Shown: positions 40,420-51,792, counted from the stretch's first letter. The stretch is 64,000 nucleotides of DNA from Epiperipatus broadwayi (GCA_028023455.1 JAQFVV010006732.1:250001-314000), one strand, 5' to 3'. The notes: a model not told the origin generated them from the sequence alone. Numbers and translations: made by a program.

Positions 40420-41657
40420 AATCTCTTGAGTACATGTATATTAACACAAAGACCAACATCAAAACCTGCTAAAATTGATTCAGGCTACCATGGCTAACAA
40501 TAAGAATGTCAAATAGGACAAACAATTCTCTATCATGTATTTCTCATACTAAATGGTCTAATACACAAGGTCATCTTACAGGCAGACTTCCTACACATAA
40601 ACAATTGTACTATTGATTTCTCTGATAAGACAGTCATGGTAAACAGTGAAATCTTGGAGATGACATTGTTAATAAGACTTTGCCTACAATACTAAAGTAA
40701 ATTTAATGTTTGATAATATAGAGAATGACTTAACAAACCTACTTGAAGTGCAGGGTAAAGACCCAGATCTTAATCCAATCATTAACATTTTAAAAGAGGA
40801 GGTAGTTCTGAATGCATCTATAAATCTCTCCCTTTATAAGTTAGTGTAGGAGGTCTTACTCTACAAAGTAAACACAGATACAAATGAGTGATGGTTAGTA
40901 ATACCTAAATCATTGTGTTCCCCACTCATAAAACATATACACTGTCTGTATGGACACCTTGGTGCTCATAAGACAGAATATCCCATTAAGAATTGGTTCT
41001 ACTGTCTAAAAATGCACCAAGACATCTTGAGATCACTCAAAGATTATCTGGTATGACAACAAGCTAAACAAATGAAGCAAAATTTCAGTAACACCATGAA
41101 AGAAATTATACAAGAGAGACTGAATTAAACCCTAGTGATTGATTATTATAGGCTATTACCCCCAATTAATAAATAAAAATATTTGTTACTCAGATTTGAT
41201 CTCTTTTCGAAACATATTTCTGCTTACCCAATAATTGAAGTTAATACTAGACATACAATCAAAGTGTAAAACAACCCCCATTTCATGGTGATAGGAAATC
41301 CTAGAACCATATTAACAGATCATGTTACATCTGCTCTATCCACAGAATGGAAATGAAATAGCTGGAAAAATCTCAAATAAGTCATGTGCTCATTTTCATT
41401 AGGAATCCACAGTCAAACCTTTGTGGACATATAATATGGGAACTTGGATATTTGTTTAGGACTTACCTAGAAAATGAACATAAGGGGTGGGTAAAGAAAA
41501 CAGAACATGAAGTCAGTTACATCAACTGTAGTGTTAAAGAATCAACTGGATTAATATCCATTAGGCTGTAATTTAAACAACCTACACCAACACTAATTGT
41601 GAAATACCAATCCACAGTTACACACATCAAAAGAGCCATAGAAAAGGATAGACAAAA

Positions 41658-41739
<82 letters not shown>

Positions 41740-42003
41740 TTGTGAATAGGGATGATCAAAGAAATAAAAACAAGAAGAGAACCCCATATAATTTTGAAGA
41801 AAGAGACAGGATCTTTATAAAGACTCCTCAGTTAGGTAAACAATAGGAAAACAAATAACCATAAGTTTTACCATCTGTATAAAGGACCATTCTCTTTTGT
41901 AAAACAATCAGGCCCAAATGCATTCTGGATAAACATAGAAGGAGGAATTAGGAGCATGTATAACATCTGCATTTTGAAGCCATATTTTGGACAATCTGAA
42001 TAA
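40420..42003 (+). pseudogene. Element D pol remnant with internal deletion
   Basis: The left part (about 40440-40680) matches the post-active-site protease and linker sequence of A (A positions 31480 down to 31245; shared block ACCATGGCTAA). At about 40685 it jumps to the RNase H/integrase linker (A about 29700), so RT and most of RNase H, ~1.5 kb, are missing. After the jump come DPDLNPIINIL, VIPKS, YGHLGAHKTE (zinc-binding H-x3-H), NPQSNLCGHIIW (Glu region, Glu lost) and TYLENEHKGWVK. An (AT)40 tract (41659-41736) interrupts the frame, then the GPY/F tail follows, with ILKP-FGQ before the stop. It is clearly dead. Confidence 0.8.
41659..41736. repeat. (AT)~39 microsatellite inside D integrase
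   Basis: An uninterrupted AT tract lies in the region between the integrase core and C-terminal domain of D. The corresponding place in A has no such tract. Confidence 0.97.
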
Positions 42004-42791
42004 CTGCATATCTGCTATACCCAACTTATATATAAGCCAAAAGATAGAAAAAAGTAATAGATAAAGCATGAAAGGGAAAGGAGTAAAAAACATAAGTTGG
42101 TCATTAATTTTGATGTGAGAATACCTAGATAAATGCTCAAACACAATCCCTGGGCTGCCTTGGAATTAACTGAGTTAAAAGATTTAATGTCTACTGATTA
42201 CTGATTCCACCAATATTTCATTAGACCTTCAAAAATCCAGTATGTTTCTAAAAGGGAGCAGAATGGAGGCTAACAGACAAATCTAAGTGCTGTCTATAAT
42301 AGAGACACATTACTGGTAGATTTCAGACTATAAAGCCATCAAAAAAAGAAAAAACCTATGTCTAAATCTCACTTTAGTATGATGTTAACTATTAGGGAAA
42401 GAAATCGTCATGCAATGTGAATATAATTGAAAAATTATGAGAAAATAGAAGGTTAGGCTTCATACACCTTCGTTTGAAAAACATATAATCCAATGTTAAA
42501 TGCATACCCATACTATTTAGGTGTTAAAATTTTGATTATAAATTAAGATTTTAAACTCTGTTGGTTGGGGAGTTGTAAGGACAGTGCTATATACACATAT
42601 ATTAAAATAAAAATATTATGAAACACATATTTGTATTGAAACCAAAAGATGGAAAATATTAAAGTGAAATAAGTATGTGCATGTATAAATGCAAATGGAC
42701 ACATTGAAATGCCATTGGAAACATGTATTGAATTCCTAACAAGAATCATCTGAAAAAAGAAACAAAATTAATTAAAAAGTTAAGAACTCAT
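42004..42791. other. Sequence between D pol and element E
   Basis: No coding signal. It is probably the 3' untranslated part and possibly LTR of D, with a purine-rich AAGGGAGCAGAATGGAGG run at about 42254 as a possible polypurine tract, but I could not match an LTR pair. It ends with the E target site ATTAT (42792-42796). Confidence 0.35.
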
Positions 42792-42796
42792 ATTAT
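42792..42796. other. Element E target-site duplication, left copy
   Basis: ATTAT here equals ATTAT at 48466-48470, a 5-bp duplication typical of Ty3/Gypsy integrases. Confidence 0.9.
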
Positions 42797-43432
42797 TGTA
42801 ATGTTTCCACCCCATGAGAGAAATGGCAGGGGCAAACAACATACAATAAATTACTAAAATGATTTAAGTTAGTTTTACAAATACACAACCAGCACAAAAA
42901 TTACTAATTACTAAAATTTATTTAGTTAAATATATCAAATGTTTACATTAGTTTAACTTAATCCTACAGAGAGCCCTGAAGGGTACAAAATAATAAAAGA
43001 TCAGGAGGATCTGTTATATTTACCCCTAGTCGTATTTTTGCACCTCCAGATCCAATAATCTGGGTTTTTCTTCCTGGTAAGTTCTGATCAGTAAAATACA
43101 ATTATGAGCTCTGTTCTCAGTTAGGCAAAACAGCAAAAAAGACCCATGATCTTCTTCTACACAGTTTATATAGTCCTGCCTGATGTCTTATCAGTTCCCT
43201 CCAATCTCTGTTTCTTATCTTTTCCAATTGTCTAATTATTTCCATTCTATATATCAAAGTTTTAATTTCCAAATATTTTATATACATAAAACTTTACTTT
43301 CTAAATATTTTACTTTATACAAATTCTAGTTTAACACACACATATATATCTACTTCTGGAGTAATATTTATAAAAGTTTTTAATTACATAATATTTATAG
43401 AAGTTATTTTATTTTCACCGTTAGACACAACA
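42797..43432 (-). mobile_element. Element E, 3' LTR (636 bp)
   Basis: On the - strand it begins TGTTGTGTCTAACGG and ends in CATTACA. It is a direct repeat of 47615-48465, a few percent diverged by eye. It is flanked on the left by ATTAT, identical to the 5 bp right of the other LTR. It contains a C-terminal-like short frame only by chance. Confidence 0.93.
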
Positions 43433-43450
43433 CTTCCTCCCCTCACTCCA
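43433..43450 (-). other. Element E polypurine tract
   Basis: On the - strand TGGAGTGAGGGGAGGAAG lies immediately before the LTR start TGTTGTG. Confidence 0.88.
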
Positions 43451-44590
43451 GAAATAGATTGTTTTTCCCACAAACATAATCCTTTAAATGGAGAGGCTTT
43501 CTTTTAATGTGTATGGGTCTAGGCGAGTTTCCTTTTTCCACTTTCTGTTGAACATCGCTCTCTTCTTTTTCATTGCCCACTAGTGTGTCTTCTGGTAATT
43601 CCTGTTCTGTGTTATCACTCGTTTTCTGTGGTTGTAGTTGCTTGAATATATCCATCTGCATCTCTCCCGGTTCTCCTTTACGTATGTGATTCTCATGTCA
43701 TTTATATTTTAATCCATTATGCCCTGTAATTTCATATATTTGCTGTGATATTACTTTGTCAATTGCTCCTTTTATTCATACTTTATGAAAAACGTCTCTT
43801 ATCCATACTGTATCTCCTATTGCAAACAATTTTCGAGCGGTTTCTTTGCACACAAATTTTTGAGCAGTGGGACACAAAATATCTAGTTTAATTCTTAACT
43901 TTCACCCACATAGTAGTTCTGCTGGTGATTTCCCAGTCACTGTTGATGGTGTTGCATGCTGGTTCAGCATAAATTCCTGTAAAGTTTTTTGTATATTCTC
44001 ATTTTTATTCTTCTTTAAACATTTTTTTATTTGTCCTATGGCATTCTCCGCTAATCCATTTGTCTCAGGGTAATACAGTGGTGCATATACATGTTTGATT
44101 CCATAACTATCAAAACATTTATTCAGCTCTTCGCTTACAAATCCAGCGGCATTGTCTGATATTATCACTTCCGGAAATCCATGTATATAGAAAATTGTCT
44201 TTAAGCAGTTTATGGTTTCCTGTGCACTTGTATTCTTTACCAAGTGACACTCTATCCACTTCGAGTATGCATCCGTCACAACTAGCATTATTTTTCCATC
44301 AATCCGTCCTGCGTGATCTATATGTAGATGTTCCCACAGTTTAACTGCTTCCAGCCAAAATAAATACTGTTTAGCTGGCAAAGAGCTTTCCAACTGATAT
44401 GGTGCACATTTTTTAATGAATTTCTCAATATCATTATTTATTTGTGGCCACCAGACATAACTACACGCTAAAGCTTTTGCACGCACTATGCCCAGGTGAC
44501 CTTGGTGAAGTAAACTTAATATCTTATCTCTACCTACTGGAGGTATTACAACTCTGTCCCCCATCACTATACATCCCCTACATATAGATA
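43443..44590 (-). pseudogene. Element E integrase
   Basis: The long open part (44567 down to 43902) shows the zinc-binding region HQGHLG...CAPYQ (the second Cys of C-x2-C appears replaced by Tyr). The DDE core shows IDHAG and VVTDAYSKW (first Asp), IISDNAAGF (second Asp) and YYPETNGLAE (Glu). It ends in TPSTVTGKSPAELLCG. The C-terminal tail with DTVWIRDVF-like and HENHIRKGE-like blocks (43900-43680) and LKDYVC near 43470 is split by stops. The arrangement and motifs are those of the K02A2.6-like group of Ty3/Gypsy elements. The catalytic triad is kept, but the missing cysteine and tail stops argue against activity. Confidence 0.88.
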
Positions 44591-44599
44591 AGTTTTGTT

Positions 44600-45239
44600 T
44601 GTTAACTCAAAATCCCATAGCTAAATTATTTGGTCTACACTTGGGCCAACCTTTCTTAATCCAGGTTGTCAACAAACAATATCCTTTATCTTCGTTAGTC
44701 CACCACTTAACAGTTTCACTATTTAAAACCTCAGAGTTCATATTATCAATATAATTTACCTCTATTTCACTTTCTATTGGCTCCTTGTCATCTGGTAACC
44801 TCGATAAAGCATCGGTGTGGGAAATTTCCTTTCCTTTCTTGTATTTCAATATAAAATCGTATGAACTCAATATATTATGCCATCTTAACATATGCGGACT
44901 TAAATATTCTGGAGTTGCTCAGTCATTTCTGAAAATACCCAGCAATGGCTTATGATCAGTTATTATCTCAAATTTTCACCCAAAAATAAATTGGTGGAAT
45001 TTCTTTACCGCAAATATAATTGCCAGCACCTCTTTATCTATCTGGCTATAATTTCTTTCTGCCTTTGACAACGTTCTGGATGCATATGCCACAGGGCACT
45101 CACATCCCTCTATCAGATGAGCTAGGACTGCACCTACTCCCCATTCTGATGCATCTGTAGTAATTCTAACATCTTGATCACTATCAAAATGCACAAACAA
45201 ATTATCCGATACTAATAACTCTTTTATATAAATCAGCAT
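44600..45239 (-). pseudogene. Element E RNase H
   Basis: VRITTDASEWGVGAVLAH, YASRTLSKAERNYSQIDKE and AIIFAVKKFHQFIFG, then (after a stop) FEIITDHKPLLGIF, and LRWHNILSSYDFILKYKKG and HTDALSRLP. These are the ordered RNase H motifs of Ty3/Gypsy, with DAS and TDH acidic residues present. It continues from the RT but is separated from it by the inverted duplication at 45270-45438. Confidence 0.88.
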
Positions 45240-45269
45240 TTATTTTTATAGTGTCTGTATACAATTGTA

Positions 45270-45438
45270 ATTACATTCATATCGGCCTTTCAAGCCAAAC
45301 TGTGCAAACGCTTTTGCGAGTGTTAAATAATAAATGAATAAATTCTATATCTTGTTTGGTCAGAGGGTATTCATTTATTATTTAACACTCGCAAAAGCGT
45401 TTGCACAATTTGGCTTGAAAGGCCGATATGAATGTAAT
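45270..45438. repeat. 71-bp-arm inverted duplication within E pol
   Basis: 45270-45340 and 45368-45438 are reverse complements, apart from one or two mismatches (for example AACTGTG versus CAATTTG context), with a 27-bp spacer. The right arm is the genuine coding sequence (the end of the RT frame, ...KPNCANAFASVK). The left arm is an inverted extra copy that breaks the RT/RNase H link. This looks like a template-switch fold-back made during reverse transcription or repair. Confidence 0.95.
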
Positions 45439-46217
45439 AACTCTTTTGTTTTTTCGAAAGCTTTTTCATGTGTTTTAGTCCAGTTCCATGTTTGCCCTTT
45501 ACATAACAATTCATATAACAGAGTTGCTACCATTGCCTTATTTTTCAGGAAAGGTTCGAAAAAAATTATGAGACCTAGAAACACTTGCAACTGTTTTACA
45601 TTTTTAGGTCTTACTGTGTTTTTTACTGCCTGAACTTTGTCATTCAGCAGGTGCTTTCCTTTATCTGAAATTGTATGACCTAGAAAATTTAATTCTGTTG
45701 CTTCCCATACATATTTTTCTAGTTTTAGTTTTACACCTGCTGCATTCAACCTATCACATACTTTTAAAACTTTATTTTTTAAAATTCCGCTAGATGTCGC
45801 CGTTATTAATATATCATCATAATATGGCATCACCCCTTCAATATCTTGCAATATCATATTTAACTTTGCCTGAAAAATATTCAGTGCTGTAGTAATTCCA
45901 AACGGCAAATGATTGCATTTATATAACCCAAAAGGTGTGGTTAATGTTAATATTTTTGCTGTGTTCTCTGTAACTTTAATCTGATGGTACGCCGAGTTTA
46001 AGTCTAATTTAGCAAAATATTTTGCCTTTGACAAATTTGATAATATTTCACGTACGTTAGGTACCGGGTATGCACCTTTATTCAAATATTTGTTAAATGT
46101 AACACAGTAATCGCTGCACAATCTAACTTCCCCATCTGGTTTTGTTATTACAACAATCGGTGTGGCCCATTCTGCCTCCTCTACTGGGGTTAATATACTG
46201 CTTGCTACTAAATGTTT
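45378..46217 (-). pseudogene. Element E reverse transcriptase
   Basis: TPIVVITKPDGEVRLCSDY, then PVPNVREILSNL, FAKLDLNSAYHQI (first catalytic Asp region), PFGLYKCNHLPFG, and YYDDILITA (the Y-x-D-D box with Tyr in the variable place), followed by LNFLGHTIS and the thumb/connection LGLIIFFEPFL. The order and spacing are complete for a Ty3/Gypsy RT and both DD aspartates are kept. A stop sits near 46217, and the C-terminus is cut by the inverted duplication at 45270-45438. Confidence 0.9.
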
Positions 46218-46703
46218 TTACTTTTCTTCTACCTTTTGTCTTTGTGCAAAAGGGATTTTACGTGGATTGCACATTACTGTGCTTACATTATCCGCTAAAT
46301 GTATTTCTGCCAGATTTGTTTTCATTAAGCCCAGATCTTGCGTAAATAAGTCTGGGTATAATTTTACCATTTCTTTTTCTGTAAATATCATTTTTACAAT
46401 GGAAAATTGTATTCCCAAGTGTGTAAACCATTCTCTTCCTAATAACGGGCTTATTTTTTTCTCAACTATATAGATTGGCAGTGTAAATTTTTTCTCTCGA
46501 AACACTACTGGAGCATCTACTTTTCCCATTATTTTAATAGGATTCCCATTAACATCTTTTACTTTAATGTCCACATTCTGTATTTTTACTTTTGGGTTGG
46601 CTTTTGATATTTCTTTCCAATCATTTATACATAGCAGCAATATACCCGACCCACTATCAACTTCCATATTTAGCTCACTATTATATATTTTTACTTTTAC
46701 CAT
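46218..46703 (-). pseudogene. Element E retropepsin-like protease and RT leader
   Basis: MEVDSGSGILLLC carries the D-S-G active site. KVDAPVVFREKKFTLPIYIV and SPLLGREWFTHLG follow, the flap and C-terminal strand pattern of K02A2.6-like proteases. The remainder (LYPDLFTQDLG and NPRKIPFA) is the linker into RT. The stretch is open for 161 codons. Confidence 0.85.
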
Positions 46704-46829
46704 AAATTGGTCTTGCCTAGGTATTATTATATTTTTCTTAATATTAGTTTCTTCATATCTATATCACCTTTTTCTTGTACATATCTTTTTTACAAGGCTT
46801 TTTACACACTGCTGCTAAATGACCTTTCA

Positions 46830-47514
46830 CCCGCAATTGTAGCAGCTTTTTCTTTCTTCTATTTGCACTTCTTTGATATATGCCCTGTTTTTCCACAGCA
46901 GAAACATTTTATTAATATCTTTTTTTCAGTCCTTTCCTGATAATTTTTTTCAACTTTATATACTGCCATTTTACTGGGCTCTTCAGCCTTGTTTCTAAAA
47001 GCGCAAGCTTGCTCTATTATTGCCTCGTAAACCATTCCCTTTTTAATAGCCTGTTCATACAACAAATCAGATTCAGTTAATAATGTTTGGCATAGCCTTT
47101 TGTCTGCCATTCCCCATAATAACCGGTCTAGTAAAGCCTGTTCCACAAAATATCCATAGTCACAATCTTTAGCTAACTGCCGTAAAGCTATATTATAATC
47201 TTTTATTTTTTCTTATTTGACCTGCCTATGATTTCTGAGAGCTAATCTGGCAATATGTTTAGAAACTTCAGACTAAAATAGTCCGTTAATTTTTTAATTA
47301 ATTTTTCAAAATGTACTCCTTCTGATACTGGCCCATCACCCAATTTATTCACAATTTCAATAACTTTTCGTCCAGCTAAACACAATAGAGCTGCAACTTT
47401 TTTGTCATTTTCCATTATGCTGTTTAGCTTAAAAAAATTTTCTAACTGCATGACGTATAAAGGCCATGCGGGTTTTCTATTCCAAACTCCATAATATTAC
47501 TTTGCCCTAATGAC
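46830..47514 (-). pseudogene. Element E Gag with CCHC zinc knuckle
   Basis: The start MSLGQSNIMEFGIENPHGL lies at 47514. After a frameshift near 47450 there is a capsid-like part (LENFFKLNSI, AALLCLAGRKVIEIV, LTDYFSLKF). After stops around 47200-47240 there is FVEQALLDRLLWGM, and finally CFCCGKTGHISKKCK (C-x2-C-x4-H-x4-C) near 46865-46910. It packages element RNA. The zinc knuckle identifies the nucleocapsid end. It is broken by at least two interruptions. Confidence 0.85.
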
Positions 47515-47614
47515 ATTTTACAACTTTAGTATTCTCGGCTAAATTTGTGAAAACTCTATATATATTTTCTCACTCCACATGTAATTAGTATGCAGCTGTC
47601 AACTGTGTCAACTT
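47515..47614 (-). other. Element E leader
   Basis: Only about 100 bp separate the 5' LTR from the gag ATG. On the - strand the sequence after the LTR begins AAGTTGACACAGTTGACAGC. I do not recognise the primer tRNA. Confidence 0.6.
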
Positions 47615-47925
47615 TGTAATGTATCCACCCCATGAGAGAAATGACAGGGACAAACAACATACAATAAATTACTAAAATGATTTAAGTTAGTTTCACAAAT
47701 AAACAACCAGCACAAGAATTACTAATTACTAAAATTTATTTAGTTAAATATATCAAACGTTTACATTAGTTTAATTTAATCCTACAGAGAACCCTGAAGG
47801 CATACAAAATAATAAAAGATTGGGAGAATCTGTTATATTTACCCCTAGTCGGATTTTTGCACCTTAAGATCCGATAATCTGGGTTTTTCTCCCAAGTAAG
47901 TTCTGATCAGCAAAATACAATTATG

Positions 47926-48253
47926 AGCTCTGTTCTCAGTCAGGCAAAACAGCAAAAAAGGCCCATGATCCTCTTCTACACAGTTTATATAGTCCTGCCT
48001 GATGTCTTTCAGTTCCCTCCAATCTCTGCTTCTTATCTTTTCCAATTGTCTAATTATTTCCATTCTATATATCAAAGTTTTAATTTCCAAGCTCTGTTCT
48101 CAGTCAGGCAAAACAGCAAAAAAGGCCCATGATCCTCTTCTACACAGTTTATATAGTCCTGCCTGATGTCTTTCAGTTCCCTCCAATCTCTGCTTCTTAT
48201 CTTTTCCAATTGTCTAATTATTTCCATTCTATATATCAAAGTTTTAATTTCCA
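47926..48253. repeat. 164-bp tandem duplication in E 5' LTR
   Basis: Two essentially identical adjacent copies, only one of which is present in the 3' LTR. Because LTRs start out identical at integration, the duplication should post-date insertion, and near identity of the copies agrees. Confidence 0.93.
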
Positions 48254-48315
48254 AATATTTTATATACATAGAACTTTACTTTCTAAATATTTTACTTTAT
48301 ACAAATTCAAGTTTA

Positions 48316-48316
<1 letters not shown>

Positions 48317-48381
<65 letters not shown>
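48317..48381. repeat. (CA)n(TA)n microsatellite in E 5' LTR
   Basis: A compound tract; the 3' LTR has only a short CACACATATATATC at the same place (about 43335). Confidence 0.97.
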
Positions 48382-48383
<2 letters not shown>

Positions 48384-48470
48384 TTCTGGAGTAATATTTA
48401 TAAAAGTTTTTAATTACATAATAATATTTATACAAGTTATTTTATTTTCACTGTTAGACATAACAATTAT

Positions 48471-49005
48471 TAATTTGATTAAACTAAAACACAGATTGGA
48501 ATATAATAACATGGGTACTACCACAGGGTATTGATGGACTCCAACCAATTAGATCATGAAAACAAAAACTTGAACCACGATTTTTACCAGAGTGGGAAGA
48601 GAACATTATTAGGTAATTGTAGCCCTTGAAGAACAGACATGATTCTTCAACTAATAATTACTGTCAGCTTTTCCAACTGGCCTCTCAGAGAACTATTCTC
48701 CAGACTCTTAATTAATATCTTGAGACAGCAGTAAATGGCCATAGGACCCATATAAATCTACTGCCCTGAACTCATCATATTTGTATGTTATAACTTCAAA
48801 TGTTGAAGAGAAAGGAACATTTATAATAACTGTTTATAATTATAGGAGTATCAATAATTTAAATTGTCATGTTGCCTGGGTTTATATTAGTGACATTTAT
48901 TTCCTATTAAATTTGCAATCCAGCTGTGCTGTAATTTGGTCACCACTGGACAAACTTATGCTTAATCAACAAGTTATTGAATACATGCAGTTTACTTATT
49001 TTTAA

Positions 49006-49040
<35 letters not shown>

Positions 49041-49200
49041 TAAGTATTTAATTATATATATATATATATATATTAATTAAAGAAGTAATAGTTATTGTAT
49101 TATGTATCACAAATTAAATGGTATGATAGCACAGACAGAGACTAAACAGTATAGTGAGGATCCAATGTCAAGCTAATCACTAGGCAACTGCGTTAAAATT
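48471..49200. other. Non-coding sequence right of E
   Basis: It may continue the sequence left of E (possibly D's 3' end). AT microsatellites at 49010-49034 and 49047-49073 lie close to the start of the old C-type LTR. No gene is seen. Confidence 0.4.
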
Positions 49201-49612
49201 TGTTATAGTAATTCTCTATTCTATTATCTCTAATCTTAAAATTAATATCTTGTTAACTTGCTTTCTCCTACTATGGTGGTTCATTTTTACTAATTTTAAT
49301 TATATTTATTTGAAATGATCATTAATGTCATTCATGTGTGATAATATACCAATAATACTTTCAACTCGATAATAATAATCTCTTTCCTTTAAACTCACCC
49401 TAAGAAAATAGTATTGCATTAAATTTTATAGCTTAATGCCTGTTAGAACTAAATTAATACGGTTTTATTAATTATTGAATTGAAAGATTTATTTAATGTT
49501 TGATATAATTTTACCAATGGCTGAGAAATATTATTAACTCAGTTTATAACCTATGATCTTGGCTATTTTAATTAAGTTATACAAAATTACCTATTCATAT
49601 TGATCACATTTA

Positions 49613-49748
49613 TTAATGTTTTACGAAAAATTAATAAGGAAAATAAAACAAATATATTCTAATTTAAATCTTGTATTTTATTAATGTTTTACGAAAAATT
49701 AATAAGGAAAATAAAATAAATATATTCTAATTTAAATGTTGTATTTTA
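49613..49748. repeat. 68-bp tandem duplication
   Basis: TTAATGTTTTACGAAAAATTAATAAGGAAAATAAAA plus about 30 more bases appear twice in succession with only two or three differences. It is a recent local duplication. Confidence 0.93.
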
Positions 49749-50538
49749 TAATTGTGCTCAGAAAGAGCATGATATAAAGGATATTATTATTATGATTATA
49801 TAATTGCATTAAAGCACATTTGCTCCAAATAAGTTTGATTTTATTCTGATATGATCAGGTCATTACATTAAGCATCTATTATATAATTTGGCTTTATTAA
49901 TCAAATATAATGATCATTATATCATCACCATTAACATGAGGTGTCCTCTTGCTTCTTGGGTTTGTCATTTCGGTGATATTATTGATATTTCAAATATATA
50001 GGAAGAAATCACCTCCCTCCCTCACTTGTTGCTGTATTGGAACACCAATGATTTGTGGCTGTGTCCCAACCAGGCTTTTATGTTCCATGGATCAATTGTA
50101 GGGCAAAAAGAACTTGTTGAACACAAGCCACCCTTCTACTTCTTGAATCACTGACAAGCCATTTTATTTCATATTTGTTTTGCTGCTTATAATGCATTAG
50201 TACCATTTTATTTCTTAGTTCAAATATATTCCCGCTCTTTTGCTTATAAATCGTAATGAATTGATTTAATTAAAATCAAACAATTTTATTTTTATCGATA
50301 ATTTAAATAATTTTATTTGTCAAGTATTGAAGTTATACCCTACATATTTATCACACTATTCATGAATTGATTTATGGATGTGTGGAAAATAACTATCACT
50401 CTCTTTTTACATAAAATTAGAATCATATTTTTTTTTAAATAAAATACCAAATAACGAGTAATGTATGTAATTCATTTGGTACAATGCCATAGGTATCATT
50501 ATTTACACTTGTCTACTTTGTCAGGGCATAGATAAATA

Positions 50539-50545
50539 TATTTTT
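50539..50545. other. Target-site duplication of the TIR element, left copy
   Basis: TATTTTT, repeated exactly at 51793-51799. It is low in complexity, so modest weight. Confidence 0.55.
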
Positions 50546-51792
50546 GGTGCTTGTATTATAGATAAAGATGCCATTGGATGGCACCATTTTCATGCTAAAA
50601 CCATAAAATATGAACATTCATGGGCCATTGATTTTAATAATTTTTCTGTGCTTTTTTGTAATGCGAAAATAAAAACAAAACAAAATCATCTTTTTTAAAT
50701 ATTATTTTTTATTAATGTATACAATTTAAATTATAATAATAAATGTAAAATAAAATCAACAAATTACAATTTGATTCATGTTTTTTATATCGTATACTTT
50801 TTAAATTGTGTTACGGCTTTTTTTTATCAATTTTTTATCGGATATTTTTTTACTTGTGGTACGGCTTTTTTTTTTTATCAATTTTCTATCGGATATTTTT
50901 TTACTTGTGTTACAACTTTTTTTGTTGTTGTTTAACTAAAAAATATTAATTGTAATAAAAGTAAAAGTTGTTATGGTTAGATTTAGGGTTAGTTTTAGGG
51001 TTAGTTTTAGGGTTAGTTTAGGGTTAGTTTAGAGTTAGTTTTAGGTTTAGTTTTAGGGTTAGTTTTAGGGTTAGTTTTAAGGTTAGTTTAGGGTTAGGTT
51101 TAGGGTTAGTTTTAGGGTTAGTGTTTTGTTTGTTTGTAATGCTAAAATAAAAAATTCAAAATTGTAACTGTACTCGGACAGAAGCAAGAAACTCAAACTT
51201 TTTTAAATAACAACAAACACATGTCTTCTTTACTTATTAAACATGTTTATAATTTTTACTTTTTATTAAATTTATAAAAAACCTGCATATTTGGACTTTT
51301 ATTACTGGATACTTTTTTCCTACCACTCTTTTTTACTTCAAAAATATACAGACGGTACAATCTTCTTTGTCACGTTACCTAATTGCAACTCAATAAAAAC
51401 ATAAATATTTAATATTTTACCAAATAAAAGTTCAATACAGTACATTGTAAAAAGTCTTATAATTATTGTTTTAAAAAATTTGAACATTTCAATAGTTTAA
51501 AATAAAAAAAAATCCAATGAAAACAACATTTCAATGCAATTCAAATACAAACTCTCTCATGAAGACGTAATTATTTTATAAATTGTGCGAATTCGGAAAA
51601 TGTATTTGCAGCTATGTGACATACAAGCTGTACTGTGACGCAACATACCAGCCTACATTCTGTAGCACAACAAAAAAGTTGTATTATAGAAAACGCGGGT
51701 TCGAACGTGTCGGCCATGGAAACAGAATTTTTATATGTTTTGGCGCGAAAACCGTGCCATAGAGCGGTGCCTTTATCTATAAGATGAGTACC
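50546..51792. mobile_element. 1.25-kb non-autonomous TIR transposon
   Basis: Imperfect terminal inverted repeats of about 55 bp are present. The left starts GGTGCTTGTATTATAGATAAAG; the right, read inward, starts GGTACTCATCTTATAGATAAAG. Both then carry GGCAC and TTTTC-xGC-AAAAC blocks. A 7-bp direct repeat TATTTTT flanks it (50539-50545 and 51793-51799). There is no transposase frame. The interior has a direct repeat ACGGCTTTTTTTTATCAATTTT (50815 and 50862), a TTAGGG-like minisatellite and a GGTTCGAAC motif. The target length of 7-8 bp would suit hAT- or P-like families, but the TIR sequence does not let me name a superfamily. Confidence 0.7.
50978..51121. repeat. TTAGGG-containing minisatellite
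   Basis: About 12 units of the type TTTTAGGGTTAG or TTTAGGGTTAG, 10-13 bp each, with occasional TTTAGATT or TTAAGG variants. Each unit contains the vertebrate/mollusc-type telomere hexamer TTAGGG plus spacer. The array lies inside the TIR element at 50546-51792. Confidence 0.93.

Larger units (their letters stand above)
47615..48465 (-). mobile_element. Element E, 5' LTR (851 bp, expanded)
   Basis: It matches 42797-43432 but is longer for two reasons: a 164-bp tandem duplication (47926-48089 and 48090-48253, from AGCTCTGTTCTCAGTC to TTTAATTTCCA) and expansion of a short CACACATATATA tract into (CA)n(TA)n at 48317-48381. On the - strand it starts TGTTATGTCTAACAG and ends CATTACA. It is followed on the right by the ATTAT target duplication (48466-48470). 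Confidence 0.93.

Noticed and set aside
41517-41787. Proteins with long Tyr-Ile runs (also 5779-5964, 27983-28201 and 48129-48534)
   Set aside because: These are translations of (AT)n microsatellites.
43443-43661. An env or extra gene after E's integrase
   Set aside because: The acidic/basic tail lies in the place of the usual pol C-terminus of K02A2.6-like elements and has no signal peptide or membrane segment.
50978-51121. Chromosome end or a telomere fusion
   Set aside because: Units are degenerate 10-13-mers, not uniform hexamers, the array is only ~140 bp, and it is internal to a TIR element with ordinary sequence on both sides.
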